A stretch of DNA of 54,027 bases from Microtetraspora niveoalba (GCF_001570405.1 NZ_BBYM01000016.1:1-54027), one strand, 5' to 3'; shown: positions 1 through 8,391, counted from the first letter of the stretch. Made by a program: numbers and translations. Notes: generated by a model not told the origin, from the sequence alone.

Positions 1-75
1 GCCCTGCACCGCACCGCCCCGGACGCCCCCGAGGCTCCGGACGTGCTGGCCGCCCACCGCGCCCTCATCGCCTGA
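1..75 (+). CDS. C-terminal end of an unidentified protein (truncated by window edge)
   Basis: An open frame enters from the left edge and ends at TGA 73-75, giving 24 residues that finish in AAHRALIA. The Ala/Pro/His-rich tail looks like the end of an actinobacterial protein, but no family can be named. It converges on the GHL10 gene, with about 30 bases between the two stop codons. The frame could be chance in such GC-rich DNA. Confidence 0.35.
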   Translation, partial: ALHRTAPDAPEAPDVLAAHRALIA

Positions 76-107
76 TCGGCGAGGCCGGGCACGGGGGCGG
101 CCCCGGG

Positions 108-1670
108 TCAGCGGACCCTGCGGCCGTCGCTCGGCTCGCTGATCCGGCCGGCCCGGTCGACGGCGGCGACGTAGTAGTGCGCGCCCTCGCGCCCCTCGGG
201 GTCGACCCAGCGGATGTTGCGGCCCGCGGGGACGACCGCCGCCAGGCCGCGGGCGTCGGCGAAGTCGCCCCGCCCGGCCTCGCGGTCGAACCGGAAGACC
301 GCGAACTGGAACGGCGCCTCCGGGCCGGTGGCCACGATGTGCAGCTCGGCGCCCCCGGCCGCCCTGCGGGCGGTGGCGAGCACCGGGCGGCGCGGCGGCC
401 GCCCGTCCGCGAGGCGCGGCAGCAGCGGCGCGAGCGCGGGGCGGGTGTAGTGGTCGGCCACCACCGTCGAGACGGTGCCCATCCGGTCCTCGCGTACGTC
501 CTGCGAGTTGTACCAGATGTCCCCGCCGACCTCCGGATGGCTCCGGTTGAGCGCGAGATGGTTGGTCAGCTCGTCCGGCCGGAACCACTCGGCCGGCTGC
601 CCGGCCGCGCCCGCCTTGTAGGCGGCCTGGCCGATCCAGAGCTGCACGTCCGTGCCCGCCGCCACGCCGGACCACCAGGGCACCAGCTTGGAGTAGTCGG
701 CGTTCGACTGGCCGATGTACCAGTAGATCTGCGGCGCGATGTAGTCCAGCCACCCCTTCCTGACCCAGCCGCGCGTGTCGGCGTGCAGGTTGTCGTACGA
801 CTGGCTGCCCGCGGTGTCGGAGCCGAGGGGGTCGGTCGACTTGTTGCGCCAGATGCCCGAGGGGCTGATGCCCCAGGCGACCTCCGGCTTGGCCTGCCGT
901 ACCCGCTGCTGCATCTCCTGGACCAGCAGGTCCACGTTGTTGCGGCGCCAGGAGGCGAGGTCGGGGAAGCCCGCGCCGTACTTCGCGAAGGCCGCGCTGT
1001 CGTCGAAGGCCGTTGTGTTCACGGGGTAGAAGTAGTCGTCGAAGTGCAGGCCGTCGATGTCGTACCTGGTGACGGCGTCCATCATCGCGTCCTGCACGAA
1101 CGCGCGGACCTCCGGGATGCCCGGGTTGTAGTACAGCTTGCCGCCGTAGGAGACGATCCAGTCCGGGTGCTTGCGCCCCGGGTGCTCGGGGTGGAGCTTG
1201 GCCGGGTCCGGCTGCATCGAGACGCGGTACGGGTTGAACCAGGCGTGGAAGGCCAGGCCGCGCCGGTGGGTCTCCTCGACGAGGAAGGCCAGCGGGTCGT
1301 AGCCCGGGTCCTGCCCCTGCACGCCGGTCAGGTACTCCGACCAGGGTTCGAAGGGCGAGGGCCAGAACGCGTCGGCGGTCGGCCGGATCTGGACGAACAC
1401 CGAGTTGAGCTTGCGCGCCTGCGCCAGGTCCAGCCAGGCGAGGTACTCCGCCTTCTGCTGGTCGACCGTCAGACCCTGCTTCGACGGCCAGTTGATGTTG
1501 ACGACCGAGGCGATCCACATGCCGCGCATCTGGCGCAGCGGTGGGACGAAGCCGTCGGGGCTTCCGGCCGCGAACGCGGGCGTGGCCGAGAACGCCGAGA
1601 GGGGAAGGGCCGTCGCGGCGGCGGCCAACGCCAGGCCGCGCAGGACGGAACGTCGGGTGGGGGAACTCAT
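108..1670 (-). CDS. Tat-exported GHL10 (DigH-like) glycoside hydrolase
   Basis: The 520-residue product begins with a twin-arginine signal (TRRSVLRG, then a hydrophobic stretch, likely cleaved after AFA near residue 34), so it should act outside the membrane. The core (about 45-360) is a glycosyl-hydrolase-like family 10 barrel (UPF0748/YngK type), with MRGMWIASV, FNPYRVS, HFDDYFYP and GISPSGIWR. A short beta domain rich in V and R follows. E. coli DigH of this family cuts peptide-free peptidoglycan glycan strands. That role fits here because the gene is divergent from nagZ and shares its promoter region, which holds a probable MurR site. The substrate is inferred from context. Confidence 0.85.
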   Translation of the reverse strand: MSSPTRRSVLRGLALAAAATALPLSAFSATPAFAAGSPDGFVPPLRQMRGMWIASVVNINWPSKQGLTVDQQKAEYLAWLDLAQARKLNSVFVQIRPTADAFWPSPFEPWSEYLTGVQGQDPGYDPLAFLVEETHRRGLAFHAWFNPYRVSMQPDPAKLHPEHPGRKHPDWIVSYGGKLYYNPGIPEVRAFVQDAMMDAVTRYDIDGLHFDDYFYPVNTTAFDDSAAFAKYGAGFPDLASWRRNNVDLLVQEMQQRVRQAKPEVAWGISPSGIWRNKSTDPLGSDTAGSQSYDNLHADTRGWVRKGWLDYIAPQIYWYIGQSNADYSKLVPWWSGVAAGTDVQLWIGQAAYKAGAAGQPAEWFRPDELTNHLALNRSHPEVGGDIWYNSQDVREDRMGTVSTVVADHYTRPALAPLLPRLADGRPPRRPVLATARRAAGGAELHIVATGPEAPFQFAVFRFDREAGRGDFADARGLAAVVPAGRNIRWVDPEGREGAHYYVAAVDRAGRISEPSDGRRVR

Positions 1671-1719
1671 CGGACCTCCGTGGGGGATGAAGAAGAAGGC
1701 ACCGAGCGCGAGATTGGCA

Positions 1720-1765
1720 GAAACTTACTTTCAGATCAATGACGGTGAAAGAAAGTGTCATTGAT
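1720..1765. promoter_or_regulatory. Candidate MurR/RpiR operator pair between GHL10 and nagZ
   Basis: Two similar 14-bp motifs face each other: GAAACTTACTTTCA at 1720-1733 (reverse complement TGAAAGTAAGTTTC) and TGAAAGAAAGTGTC at 1746-1759. They match at 12 of 14 positions. A second, perfect 9-bp inverted repeat, ATCAATGAC/GTCATTGAT, at 1735-1743 and 1757-1765 overlaps them. The block is AT-rich in very GC-rich DNA and lies between divergent starts at 1670 and 1807. A related motif occurs at 18814-18827 before the importer operon. The regulator assignment is inferred. Confidence 0.6.
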
Positions 1766-1806
1766 GTGTAACCTGCTTCGAGACGTCCACACGAGAAGGT
1801 GAGCGC

Positions 1807-3387
1807 GTGTCAGCAAGCAGCCCCGGCCTGAACCGCCTGGCCATGACCGTCCTGCAGCCCGGATTCGACGGAGTGGAGCCGCCCGCGTGGCTGCGCCGCG
1901 CGCTCGCCGACGGCCTCGGCGGCACCGTGCTGTTCGCCCGCAACATCGTGGACGTCGGCCAGACCGCCGACCTCGTCGCCGCGCTGCGCGAGGAGAACCC
2001 CGCCGTGGTCGTCGCCGCCGACGAGGAGGGCGGCGCCGTCACCCGCTTCGAGGCCGGGCAGGGCAGCTCGTGGCCCGGCAACCGCGCGCTCGGCGTCATC
2101 GACGACGTCGCCCGCACCGAGCTCGTCGGCCGGGCCATCGGCCGCCTCCTCGCCGCCGCCGACGTCACGCTGAACTACGCGCCCGTGGCGGACGTCAACG
2201 CCAACCCGGCCAACCCCGTGATCGGCATCCGCTCCTTCGGGCCCGACCCGGACCTCGTCGCCCGGCACACCGCCGCCTGGATCACCGGTCTGCAGGCCGA
2301 GGGCGTGGCCGCGTGTGCCAAGCACTTCCCCGGCCACGGCGACACCGTCACCGACTCCCACCTCGCGCTGCCCACCGTCCACGCGTCCCTCGACGTGCTC
2401 CGCGGGCGCGACCTCCCGCCGTTCCGCGCGGCGGTCGAGGCCGGCGTCCGGTCGGTCATGTGCGGCCACCTGCTCGTCCCCGCGCTCGACCCGGACGGCC
2501 CCGCCACCCTCAGCCGGCGGATCCTCACCGGCCTGCTCCGCGAGGAGCTGGGCTTCGACGGCATGCTCGTCACCGACGCGATCGAGATGCGCGCCGTCGC
2601 CGCGCTCCACTCCCCCGGCGAGATCGCCGTACGCGCGCTCGCGGCCGGAGCGGACGCCATCTGCGCCGGCGTCTCCTCGCCGGGCGGCGAGAGCGTGTAC
2701 GCGCTGCGCGACGCCATCGTCGAGGCGGTCCGGGACGGGCGGCTGCCCGAGGAGCGCCTCGCCGAGGCGGCGGCCCGCGTCCTCGCCGTCGCCGACTGGC
2801 ACGCCGCCCGCGCCGCCGAACGCCGCGCCGCCGCGCCGGCGGCGCCGTCCGCCGCGCACCTGAACGGCGTGGAGCCCGCGAGCGTCTCAGAGCCCGTGAG
2901 CGACGAGGACCTGGGCCTGGAGACCGCCCGCGCCGCCATGCGCGTGACCCCGCCCGGCGCCGCCGCCGGCCCCGCCGTCCCCCTCTCCCGGCCGCCCCTG
3001 GTCGTCCACATCGCCCCCCGGATGAGCCAGGCCGTCGAGTCCGGAGCGCCCGTGGGCCTCACCCGTGAGCTGGCCGGGCTGCTTCCGGGCACCGAGGGCC
3101 ATACGATCATGGCGGAAGCCCCGACGCTTCCCGACCTGAGCGGCGACCGGCCGGTCGTTCTGGTCGTCCACGACGCCGGCCGGCACACGTGGGTCAGCGA
3201 CCTGCTGGCGGAGGCCGTACAGGCCCGGCCGGACGCGATCGTGGTGGAGACCGGCATTCCCGCCCAACCGGTTGGGGCGGTATATGTCACTACACACGGC
3301 GTCTCACGGGCATCTGACCGCGTCGTCGCCCGATGGCTCACCGGCAGCGAACAACCGAGATCCCGACAGGAGAAGGCAGCAGGGTGA
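1807..3387 (+). CDS. nagZ: Beta-N-acetylhexosaminidase NagZ (GH3)
   Basis: The 526-residue protein starts at GTG 1807 behind AGAAGGTG. The GH3 domain (about 10-340) has the NagZ signature KHFPGHGDT at 172-180, followed by DSH, which supplies the Asp-His general acid/base of bacterial NagZ. The nucleophile Asp lies in VTDAIEM (D257). A C-terminal domain of about 180 residues follows, as in two-domain Gram-positive NagZ. NagZ removes GlcNAc from muropeptides or GlcNAc-MurNAc. No signal peptide is visible, so cytoplasmic action on imported fragments is likely, unlike the secreted B. subtilis enzyme. The stop overlaps the murR start by four bases. Confidence 0.92.
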   Translation: MSASSPGLNRLAMTVLQPGFDGVEPPAWLRRALADGLGGTVLFARNIVDVGQTADLVAALREENPAVVVAADEEGGAVTRFEAGQGSSWPGNRALGVIDDVARTELVGRAIGRLLAAADVTLNYAPVADVNANPANPVIGIRSFGPDPDLVARHTAAWITGLQAEGVAACAKHFPGHGDTVTDSHLALPTVHASLDVLRGRDLPPFRAAVEAGVRSVMCGHLLVPALDPDGPATLSRRILTGLLREELGFDGMLVTDAIEMRAVAALHSPGEIAVRALAAGADAICAGVSSPGGESVYALRDAIVEAVRDGRLPEERLAEAAARVLAVADWHAARAAERRAAAPAAPSAAHLNGVEPASVSEPVSDEDLGLETARAAMRVTPPGAAAGPAVPLSRPPLVVHIAPRMSQAVESGAPVGLTRELAGLLPGTEGHTIMAEAPTLPDLSGDRPVVLVVHDAGRHTWVSDLLAEAVQARPDAIVVETGIPAQPVGAVYVTTHGVSRASDRVVARWLTGSEQPRSRQEKAAG

Positions 3388-4283
3388 ACGAACACGAGGG
3401 GCCCAACCCGGTCAACCTGGTGGCGACGGTACGGGCGGTCCTGCCCTCCCTCACCCCCGCGGCCCAGGCCGTCGCCCGCCTCATCCTCGACGACCCCGCC
3501 ATGGTCGCCGGCAGCACGATCACCGAGTTCAGCGCCGCCTCCGGGACGAGCGAGGCGACCATCGTGCGCACCGCCAGAGCCCTCGGGTTCGCCGGTTACT
3601 CCCAGCTCCGCTTCGCCCTCGCCGCCGCCGTGGCGCGGGCCAAGCCCGAACGCCTCGTCCCCGGCGACCTCGGGCCCGACGACCCCCTCACCGACGTCAT
3701 CGCCAAGGTCACCCGCGCCGAGTCCGAGGCCCTCGCCGACACCGCGGCCCAGCTCGCCCCGGAACGGCTCGCCGCCGTCGTGGAGGCCATCGCCTCGGCC
3801 CGGCGGGTCGACGCGTACGGGGTGGGGGCCTCGGGCCTGGTCGCGGTCGACATGGCGCAGAAACTGATGCGCATCGGGCTCCCCGGCCACTCCTTCACCG
3901 ACGCGCACCTCGCCCTCACCAGCGCCGCGCTCGTCCGGACCGGTGACGTCGCCGTCGGAGTGAGCTGCACCGGCGAGACGCCCGACGTGCTCGGCCCCAT
4001 GCGGGTGGCCGGCTCGGCCGGGGCCACCACGGTCGCCATCACCAACAACCCCCGCTCCTCGCTCGCCGAACTGGCGGACCACGTCCTGGTCTCCGCGGGC
4101 CGGGAGACCGCCTTCCGCCCGGGGGCGCTCGCCAGCCGGATCAGCCAGCTCCTGATCGTGGACTGCATCTTCGTCGGCGTGGCCCAGCGCACCTTCGACA
4201 CGTCCGACTCCGCTTTACGCGCCACACGTGACGCGCTCAACGGCTACCTCGAGGACTCCCGCCGCCGTACGAAGGCGGGATGA
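3384..4283 (+). CDS. murR: MurR/RpiR-family transcriptional regulator
   Basis: The product has 299 residues. The chosen start is GTG 3384, preceded by AGGAGAAGG with 7-bp spacing and overlapping the nagZ stop as GTGA; an in-frame ATG upstream would add 17 residues without a good ribosome site. An N-terminal RpiR helix-turn-helix (about 10-80, TITEFSAASGTSEATIVR) is followed by a SIS sugar-phosphate domain (about 120-265). In B. subtilis and E. coli, MurR senses MurNAc-6-phosphate. Coupling to nagZ and the presence of murQ nearby support that ligand, but it is not shown by the sequence. Confidence 0.85.
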   Translation: MNEHEGPNPVNLVATVRAVLPSLTPAAQAVARLILDDPAMVAGSTITEFSAASGTSEATIVRTARALGFAGYSQLRFALAAAVARAKPERLVPGDLGPDDPLTDVIAKVTRAESEALADTAAQLAPERLAAVVEAIASARRVDAYGVGASGLVAVDMAQKLMRIGLPGHSFTDAHLALTSAALVRTGDVAVGVSCTGETPDVLGPMRVAGSAGATTVAITNNPRSSLAELADHVLVSAGRETAFRPGALASRISQLLIVDCIFVGVAQRTFDTSDSALRATRDALNGYLEDSRRRTKAG

Positions 4284-4289
4284 GCCGTC

Positions 4290-4338
4290 GGCGTAAGACC
4301 AGGCAGGTTCTCGCCGCTGCATGGTGACCGCTGCGCTG
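4290..4338 (-). repeat. Dispersed repeat module C, copy 1
   Basis: The reverse complement of this stretch matches the modules at 8528-8595 and 8619-8686: the shared core is GCAGCGCAGCGGTCACC, then CAGCGGCGAGAACC and a GCCTGGTCT-like end. It lies directly after murR and ahead of the long inverted repeat, so it marks the left edge of the inserted block. Confidence 0.6.
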
Positions 4339-4350
4339 CCTTCCTCGCCG

Positions 4351-4407
4351 TCACCGCACCGTCTCGTCCTCGGCCTCCTTCTCGCCGTAGGCCGGGAACC
4401 AGCTCAT
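4351..4407 (-). CDS. Possible 18-residue micro-ORF in the inverted repeat
   Basis: Reading on the minus strand from ATG 4407 to TGA 4351 gives MSWFPAYGEKEAEDETVR. The inverted copy at 8319-8375 encodes the same peptide with one E-to-Q change. The ribosome site is poor (AGGA two bases before ATG). One nucleotide difference cannot show selection, so this may only be part of the repeat. Confidence 0.2.
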   Translation of the reverse strand: MSWFPAYGEKEAEDETVR

Positions 4408-4574
4408 GGTCCTGCGCCGCCGGGGACCGCCGCTGCGCTGCGGCGGATGGCTCCTCCGGCGCGCCGTGACAGCCGGTCTCTGGTGCAACCGCTTCGCGGC
4501 TCCGGGCGCGGTGGTACAGGGCACGGTCCTACGCGCGCCGGAGGCCCCGCCCGCCTCCGCTCCGCTCCCCGCCG
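4351..4574 (+). repeat. 224-bp inverted repeat, left copy (contains MITE-like element copy 1 at 4430-4574)
   Basis: This stretch matches the reverse complement of 8152-8375 base for base in length with no indel seen and only a handful of mismatches (about 95 % identity by eye). It consists of a 57-base micro-ORF region and a roughly 145-bp element bounded by imperfect inverted ends, whose inner arms are CTCCGGCGCG and CGCGCCGGAG. The element carries the small hairpin CCGCTTCGCGG. The two copies bracket the epimerase, HAD and LLM genes. Confidence 0.8.
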
Positions 4575-4835
4575 AACCCGGTCAGCCGGCCGCCGGTCAT
4601 CCCGGTCCGGCTCGACGACTATGCGCTGGGGGGCACTGCACCGCGGCCCGCCCCTCTCCACCTCGCCGTGACGTCCGAGATCGATGCCGCACCGCCAAGC
4701 GCCACTCGCGCGATGCCGGATCGAGGTTCACGTGACCTGCGCCGACATGGAGAGTGCGGTCCGCCATGAGCGAAGCGGGTCTGCTGTAAGCGGATCCACT
4801 GGGGTGCCCGGTGTTCGCGCTGCTTGGATCCAGGG
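4575..4835. other. Non-coding stretch between repeat and epimerase gene
   Basis: I see no convincing gene, terminator or RNA here. Open frames are short and typical of chance in GC-rich DNA. Together with the repeats before it, this makes a gene-free interval of about 550 bases after murR. Confidence 0.5.
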
Positions 4836-5822
4836 ATGGAGATCTTGGTACTGGGTGGAACGGCATGGGTGGGCCGTGAGCTGTCGCGGCAGGCGATCGA
4901 GCGCGGCCATCGGGTGACGTGCCTGGCTCGCGGCGAGAGCGGACACGTCGCGGACGGAGCGAGGCTGGTGGCCGCCGACCGGCGCGATCCTTCGGCCTAT
5001 CAACCCTTGCTCGACCGCGAATGGGATGCGGTCATCGACGTGTCCTGGCAGCCCGGCTTCGTACGCGGGGCGCTCGACGCGCTGGGTGGCAGGGCCAGGC
5101 ACTGGGCCTACGTCTCCTCCGTCAGCGCCTATGCCTCCCATGCCACATCGGAGGCGGACGAGTCCGCTGCCCTGCTCGCTCCGACGGATCAAAGCGAGGT
5201 CGGCCGCGAGCTGTACGGCGAGGCGAAGGTCGCCTGCGAGCAAGCGTCCACGGCGGTCGTGGGCGATCGGCTGCTCATCGCGCGCGCCGGTCTCATCGGC
5301 GGCCCCGGCGATCACAGCGGGCGCTCCGGCTACTGGGTCGCCCGTGCCGCACGTGATCCGCAGGGGCCGATGCTGGTTCCCGACGAGCCGGGCATGCCGA
5401 CGCAGGTCATCGATGCGCGGGACCTCGCCGCCTGGCTGCTGGACGCCGCGCAGAGCGGAATCGTCGGCACATTCGACGCTGTCGGCCCGATCGTTCCGTT
5501 CAAGGAGTGGATCGAGCTGTCCCGCGCTGTCGGCGGGCACACCGGTCCGGTGGTCACCGCCGACTCGTCATGGCTGCGCGCCAACGGCGTGGCGGAGTAC
5601 ATGGGGGCGGAGTCGCTGCCGATGTGGCTGGTCGAGCCGGGCTGGGAGGGTTTCTCTGCCCGCAACGGTTCCGCGGCGCGCGCCGCGGGGCTCCGTCACC
5701 GGCCCCGGGCGGACCTGCTCGTCGACACGCTGGCCTGGGAACGCGATCAGGGTCTGGACCGGGAGCGACGTGCCGGCCTCAGCGTCCAGCGCGAACGCGA
5801 GTTGCTCCACGCTCTCGGCTGA
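4836..5822 (+). CDS. NAD-dependent epimerase/reductase (SDR-like, extended)
   Basis: The 328-residue protein starts at ATG 4836; a TTG four codons upstream is the alternative, and neither has a clear ribosome site. It opens with a Rossmann nucleotide loop, GGTAWVG (residues 7-13), and later has YVSSVSAY and the catalytic-type YGEAK (Y-x3-K). A middle segment, [15 protein letters not shown], is typical of NAD-dependent epimerases and dehydratases. The substrate is unknown. It is the first cargo gene of the inserted block and is transcribed away from the HAD/LLM pair. Confidence 0.8.
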   Translation: MEILVLGGTAWVGRELSRQAIERGHRVTCLARGESGHVADGARLVAADRRDPSAYQPLLDREWDAVIDVSWQPGFVRGALDALGGRARHWAYVSSVSAYASHATSEADESAALLAPTDQSEVGRELYGEAKVACEQASTAVVGDRLLIARAGLIGGPGDHSGRSGYWVARAARDPQGPMLVPDEPGMPTQVIDARDLAAWLLDAAQSGIVGTFDAVGPIVPFKEWIELSRAVGGHTGPVVTADSSWLRANGVAEYMGAESLPMWLVEPGWEGFSARNGSAARAAGLRHRPRADLLVDTLAWERDQGLDRERRAGLSVQRERELLHALG

Positions 5823-5963
5823 ACACCGACATCTGCAACTAGCGACCTCCCTGGTCCGAGGACCACGAGGACGGCCACCGCCCGCTTCCGGCTGGTGCCC
5901 GTGCTCGCCAGGGCCCTCACCGTGGCGCCCCCGGCCGCCGACGGGGCCGAACCGGCGGGCCAC

Positions 5964-6017
5964 GTGCGGATCGGCTACGCCCGCGCCTCCAGCGTCCGCC
6001 AGTCCCTGGACACCCAC
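5964..6017 (+). pseudogene. Remnant of a serine recombinase (resolvase N-terminus)
   Basis: The translated stretch HVRIGYARASSVRQSLDTH matches the first strand and helix of small serine resolvases/invertases (consensus MRIGYARVST..QSLD.Q), including the position of the catalytic Ser in YARAS. No catalytic domain follows: within a few codons the frame turns into unrelated sequence. The fragment therefore records a lost recombinase inside the inserted block. It is only about 18 codons long, so identification rests on one motif. Confidence 0.5.
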
Positions 6018-6035
6018 ACGACCAGGCAACCGCCG

Positions 6036-6110
6036 CTAAGGGCCGCTCGGAAGGGTGGCCGTCACGGTGAGGTGGGTCTTGTCGGCGGTGGCTGAGCCTG
6101 TGGTGGTCAT
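6036..6110 (-). pseudogene. Short ORF overlapping the HAD stop, probably a truncated gene
   Basis: ATG 6110 overlaps the HAD stop as ATGA, the usual sign of translational coupling. The frame runs 24 codons (begins MTTTGSATADKTHLTV) to TAG 6036. It reads like the start of a longer protein cut off about 20 bases from the recombinase remnant. No family can be named, and it could be a chance ORF. Confidence 0.3.
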
Positions 6111-6730
6111 GCCGTGCCGGCCTGCAGCCAGGTGTCGATGACGGGTGTCAGCTCGTCGAGTCGGGTGAAGAGGTGCCCCTGCATGCCGATGGCATGTGCT
6201 GCATGCACGTTCTCTTCACGGTCGTCGACGAAGAGGAAGTCGGCCGGTGTGGCCTGCATGGCGACGACGCAGTGATGGAACGCCGCCGGGTCCGGTTTCG
6301 CCACGTTGATCTTTCCGGACAGGGCGATGTGGTCCAGGGTCCGCAGCCAGGGTTGCCCGGCGAGGAAGACGTCCGCGTGGTCGGAGGGGATGTTGGACAA
6401 CAGGGCGACCTCGGTGACGTCGCGCAGGGACCGCACGTAGGCGGCCATGCGGTCGTCGACGCGTGACCAGCTGTCGATGTCGGCGAGCCGCAGTTCCTCG
6501 ATCGTGTCGGCGTCGGCGGAGAGTGACAAGCGCCGCAGCACGGCCGTCCAGTACTCGGGCGCGGACTGCTGCGCGGCGTCGTAGGGCGGGCGGCAGGCCC
6601 AGTACGCCTCCGCGAAGGCGTCCGCAGGCGTGTCGCACCGGGCGGCCATCTTCGCCAAGGCGTCCGGGCGTTGGTGGAGGGCGATGACTCCGAAGAGGTC
6701 GAACAGCACGATTCGTCGGTCGGTGGACAT
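6107..6730 (-). CDS. HAD-superfamily hydrolase
   Basis: The 207-residue protein has motif I as VLFDLFGVI, in which the usual second Asp (DxD) is Phe-Gly. Motif II is LLSNIPSD, the Lys of motif III lies in INVAKPDP, and motif IV is FVDDREENV. Replacement of DxD by DLF is common in the HAD group that includes alpha-D-glucose-1-phosphatase YihX-type proteins, where the nucleophile Asp is retained. A phosphatase role is likely but the substrate is unknown. It lies 33 bp downstream of the LLM gene on the same strand and probably shares its transcript. Confidence 0.82.
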   Translation of the reverse strand: MSTDRRIVLFDLFGVIALHQRPDALAKMAARCDTPADAFAEAYWACRPPYDAAQQSAPEYWTAVLRRLSLSADADTIEELRLADIDSWSRVDDRMAAYVRSLRDVTEVALLSNIPSDHADVFLAGQPWLRTLDHIALSGKINVAKPDPAAFHHCVVAMQATPADFLFVDDREENVHAAHAIGMQGHLFTRLDELTPVIDTWLQAGTA

Positions 6731-6763
6731 GGTGGGGTTCCTCCGGGTCCCAGCGGTTTCGGT

Positions 6764-7753
6764 TCAGGGGCGGGGGTCCAGGGCGCGGGCGAGCGAGTCG
6801 AGGGAGGCCAGGGCGTCGGGGCCGGCGGGAGCGAGGATGACGCTGGTCGCGCCCGCTGCGTGGCGGGCCTTGATCGCTTCGCGTGCCTGGTCGGGGGTGC
6901 CGGCGATGCTGAGCTGGCGGACCCAGGCGGCGGGCATGGTCTGGGCGAATTGGCGGGCGTCGGCGCAGGCGGCGCGGTGTTCGCGCAGCTGTGTGGCGAA
7001 TGGCAGGGGGTCGATGTGCGCGGCCCAGTCCGGCTCGCCGACGGCGGCCAGGCCATCACGGACGCGGGCGAGAGCGGCGTCCGCGTCGTCATCTACGGCT
7101 GCGGCGTCGTAGGTGACGACTTCGAGGTCACGCGCGCCGGAAGTGGTGCCCAGATGCCGCAGCGAGGAGCCGATGTAGGCGGGGGCCGCGGGCTCGGCCA
7201 GGAGGAGCCCGTCGGCGACCTCGCCTGCGGCTGCCTGCGATTTGGGACCGCGCACACCGAGGATGACCGGCGGGACGATGTCGGGGGTCTCAGTCAGGAC
7301 GACGCCTTCGCAGCGCACGTAGCGGCCGCCTGCCGGGCCGGGCTCGCCGCGCATGAGCAGGCGCAGCGCGGTCGTGTACTCCTTGATCAGCGTCAGGGGG
7401 CTGGTGGGCCAGGCTCCGGCCTGGCGCATCCAGTCGGGCATGCCGTGGCCGATGCCGGTGATCAGCCGGCCGGGGTAGAGCTGGGCGAGGGTGGCCAGTT
7501 CCATCGCGGCGAAGCACACGTTGCGGGCGCCGGCGGGCATGATGCCGATGCCGACCGTGATGCTGGTGGTGCTGGCGAGGACGGGGCCGGCCTGGGCGAG
7601 TCCGCCGCGCCAGCCGAGGTCCTCCACCACCCATACCTGGTCGAACCCCAGCTCTTCGGCTCGCCGGGCGTAGGGCAGTATGTCGCGGACGGGCAGGTCG
7701 CGGGGCAGCATGACACCGACACGGTCACGGGTGGTGGTGTCTATCTCGGGCAT
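6764..7753 (-). CDS. LLM-class flavin/F420-dependent oxidoreductase
   Basis: The 329-residue product begins with RVGVMLPRDLPVRDILPYAR and shows the luciferase-like barrel, with GIGIMPAGARNVCFAAME (about 78-95) and GRLITGIGHGMPDW. Actinobacterial members of this subgroup use F420 or FMN for hydride transfer to diverse substrates. The cofactor choice cannot be read here. It is probably co-transcribed with the HAD gene, and its upstream neighbour is a degenerate membrane-protein ORF. Confidence 0.85.
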   Translation of the reverse strand: MPEIDTTTRDRVGVMLPRDLPVRDILPYARRAEELGFDQVWVVEDLGWRGGLAQAGPVLASTTSITVGIGIMPAGARNVCFAAMELATLAQLYPGRLITGIGHGMPDWMRQAGAWPTSPLTLIKEYTTALRLLMRGEPGPAGGRYVRCEGVVLTETPDIVPPVILGVRGPKSQAAAGEVADGLLLAEPAAPAYIGSSLRHLGTTSGARDLEVVTYDAAAVDDDADAALARVRDGLAAVGEPDWAAHIDPLPFATQLREHRAACADARQFAQTMPAAWVRQLSIAGTPDQAREAIKARHAAGATSVILAPAGPDALASLDSLARALDPRP

Positions 7754-7786
7754 CGCAGGCTCTTTCTGTAGGCGGCGGGTTCTTCC

Positions 7787-7963
7787 TCACCGGTCCGGGG
7801 CGGGCCGAGCGTCGACCGGCGCAAAGAACACGAGTGCGGCGACGGTGGTGGGCAAGCCGTACTTGACGCTCTCGAAGGCCGCGAACGCGGCCAGGAAGAG
7901 TGTGAGCACGCCCAGCCGATCTTTCGCAGCCGACGACCGCCTTCCAACACGGGCTGCATCTCG
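7787..7963 (-). pseudogene. Small hydrophobic protein, possibly frameshifted
   Basis: The minus frame ending at TGA 7787 encodes one hydrophobic segment (LGVLTLFLAAFAAF, then KYGLPTTVAALVFFAPV) that looks like the tail of a small membrane protein. In-frame starts are poor (GTG 7909). A GTG at 7992 in another frame leads into it with MPVTTERRRDEMQPVLEG, so a one-base frameshift near 7920 would join the two into a protein of about 68 residues. No family is assigned with confidence. Confidence 0.35.
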
Positions 7964-8151
7964 TCACGCCTGCGCTCTGTTGTCACAGGCACACCCTAGG
8001 CCCGTGCGCCGACCCCAGCCGCGGTTCAAAATCGCAGGCTCCCCCAGGTCGACGACGACCTTGGAGGAGATCCGGCCTGGTCAGCCCCCCACCGGCAACG
8101 ACACGCCCCCATACGGCAAGAAGCCGGGACAGCGGAGGCAGGGCAAGGGGG

Positions 8152-8375
8152 CGGCGGGGAGCGGAGCGGAGGCGGGTGGGGCCTCCGGCGCGCGTAGGAC
8201 CGTGCCCTGTACCACCGCGCCCGGAGCCGCGAAGCGGTTGCACCAGAGATCAGCTGTCACGGCGCGCCGGAGGACCCGCCCGTCGCAGCGCAGCGGCGAT
8301 CCCCGGCGGCGCAGGACCATGAGCTGGTTCCCGGCCTACGGCGAGAAGCAGGCCGAGGACGAGACGGTGCGGTGA
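8152..8375 (-). repeat. 224-bp inverted repeat, right copy (MITE-like element copy 2 at 8152-8296)
   Basis: This is the inverted partner of 4351-4574, nearly identical throughout. It contains the second 145-bp element and the second copy of the 57-base micro-ORF. With the left copy it frames about 3.6 kb, and recombination between them would invert the cargo genes. Confidence 0.8.
8319..8375 (+). CDS. Possible 18-residue micro-ORF, second copy
   Basis: The frame runs from ATG 8319 to TGA 8375 and encodes MSWFPAYGEKQAEDETVR, differing at one residue from the copy at 4351-4407. AGGA ends two bases before the ATG, too close for a normal ribosome site. Its reality is uncertain. Confidence 0.2.
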   Translation: MSWFPAYGEKQAEDETVR

Positions 8376-8391
8376 CGGCTAGGAAAGGCAG

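Noticed and set aside
2175-4082. Long open frame on the minus strand under nagZ and murR
   Set aside because: It is antisense to two well-supported genes and has the Arg/Gly/Ala-rich composition of mirror frames in GC-rich DNA. The same holds for other long antisense frames across the window.
4430-4574. Integron attC site or tRNA-like structure in the 150-bp element
   Set aside because: There is no attC core site, no integrase and no tRNA cloverleaf or anticodon arm. The inverted ends and multiple copies fit a MITE-like element better.
5895-6095. Functional serine recombinase gene
   Set aside because: Only the first strand and helix motif is present (about 18 codons), with no catalytic or DNA-binding domain following.
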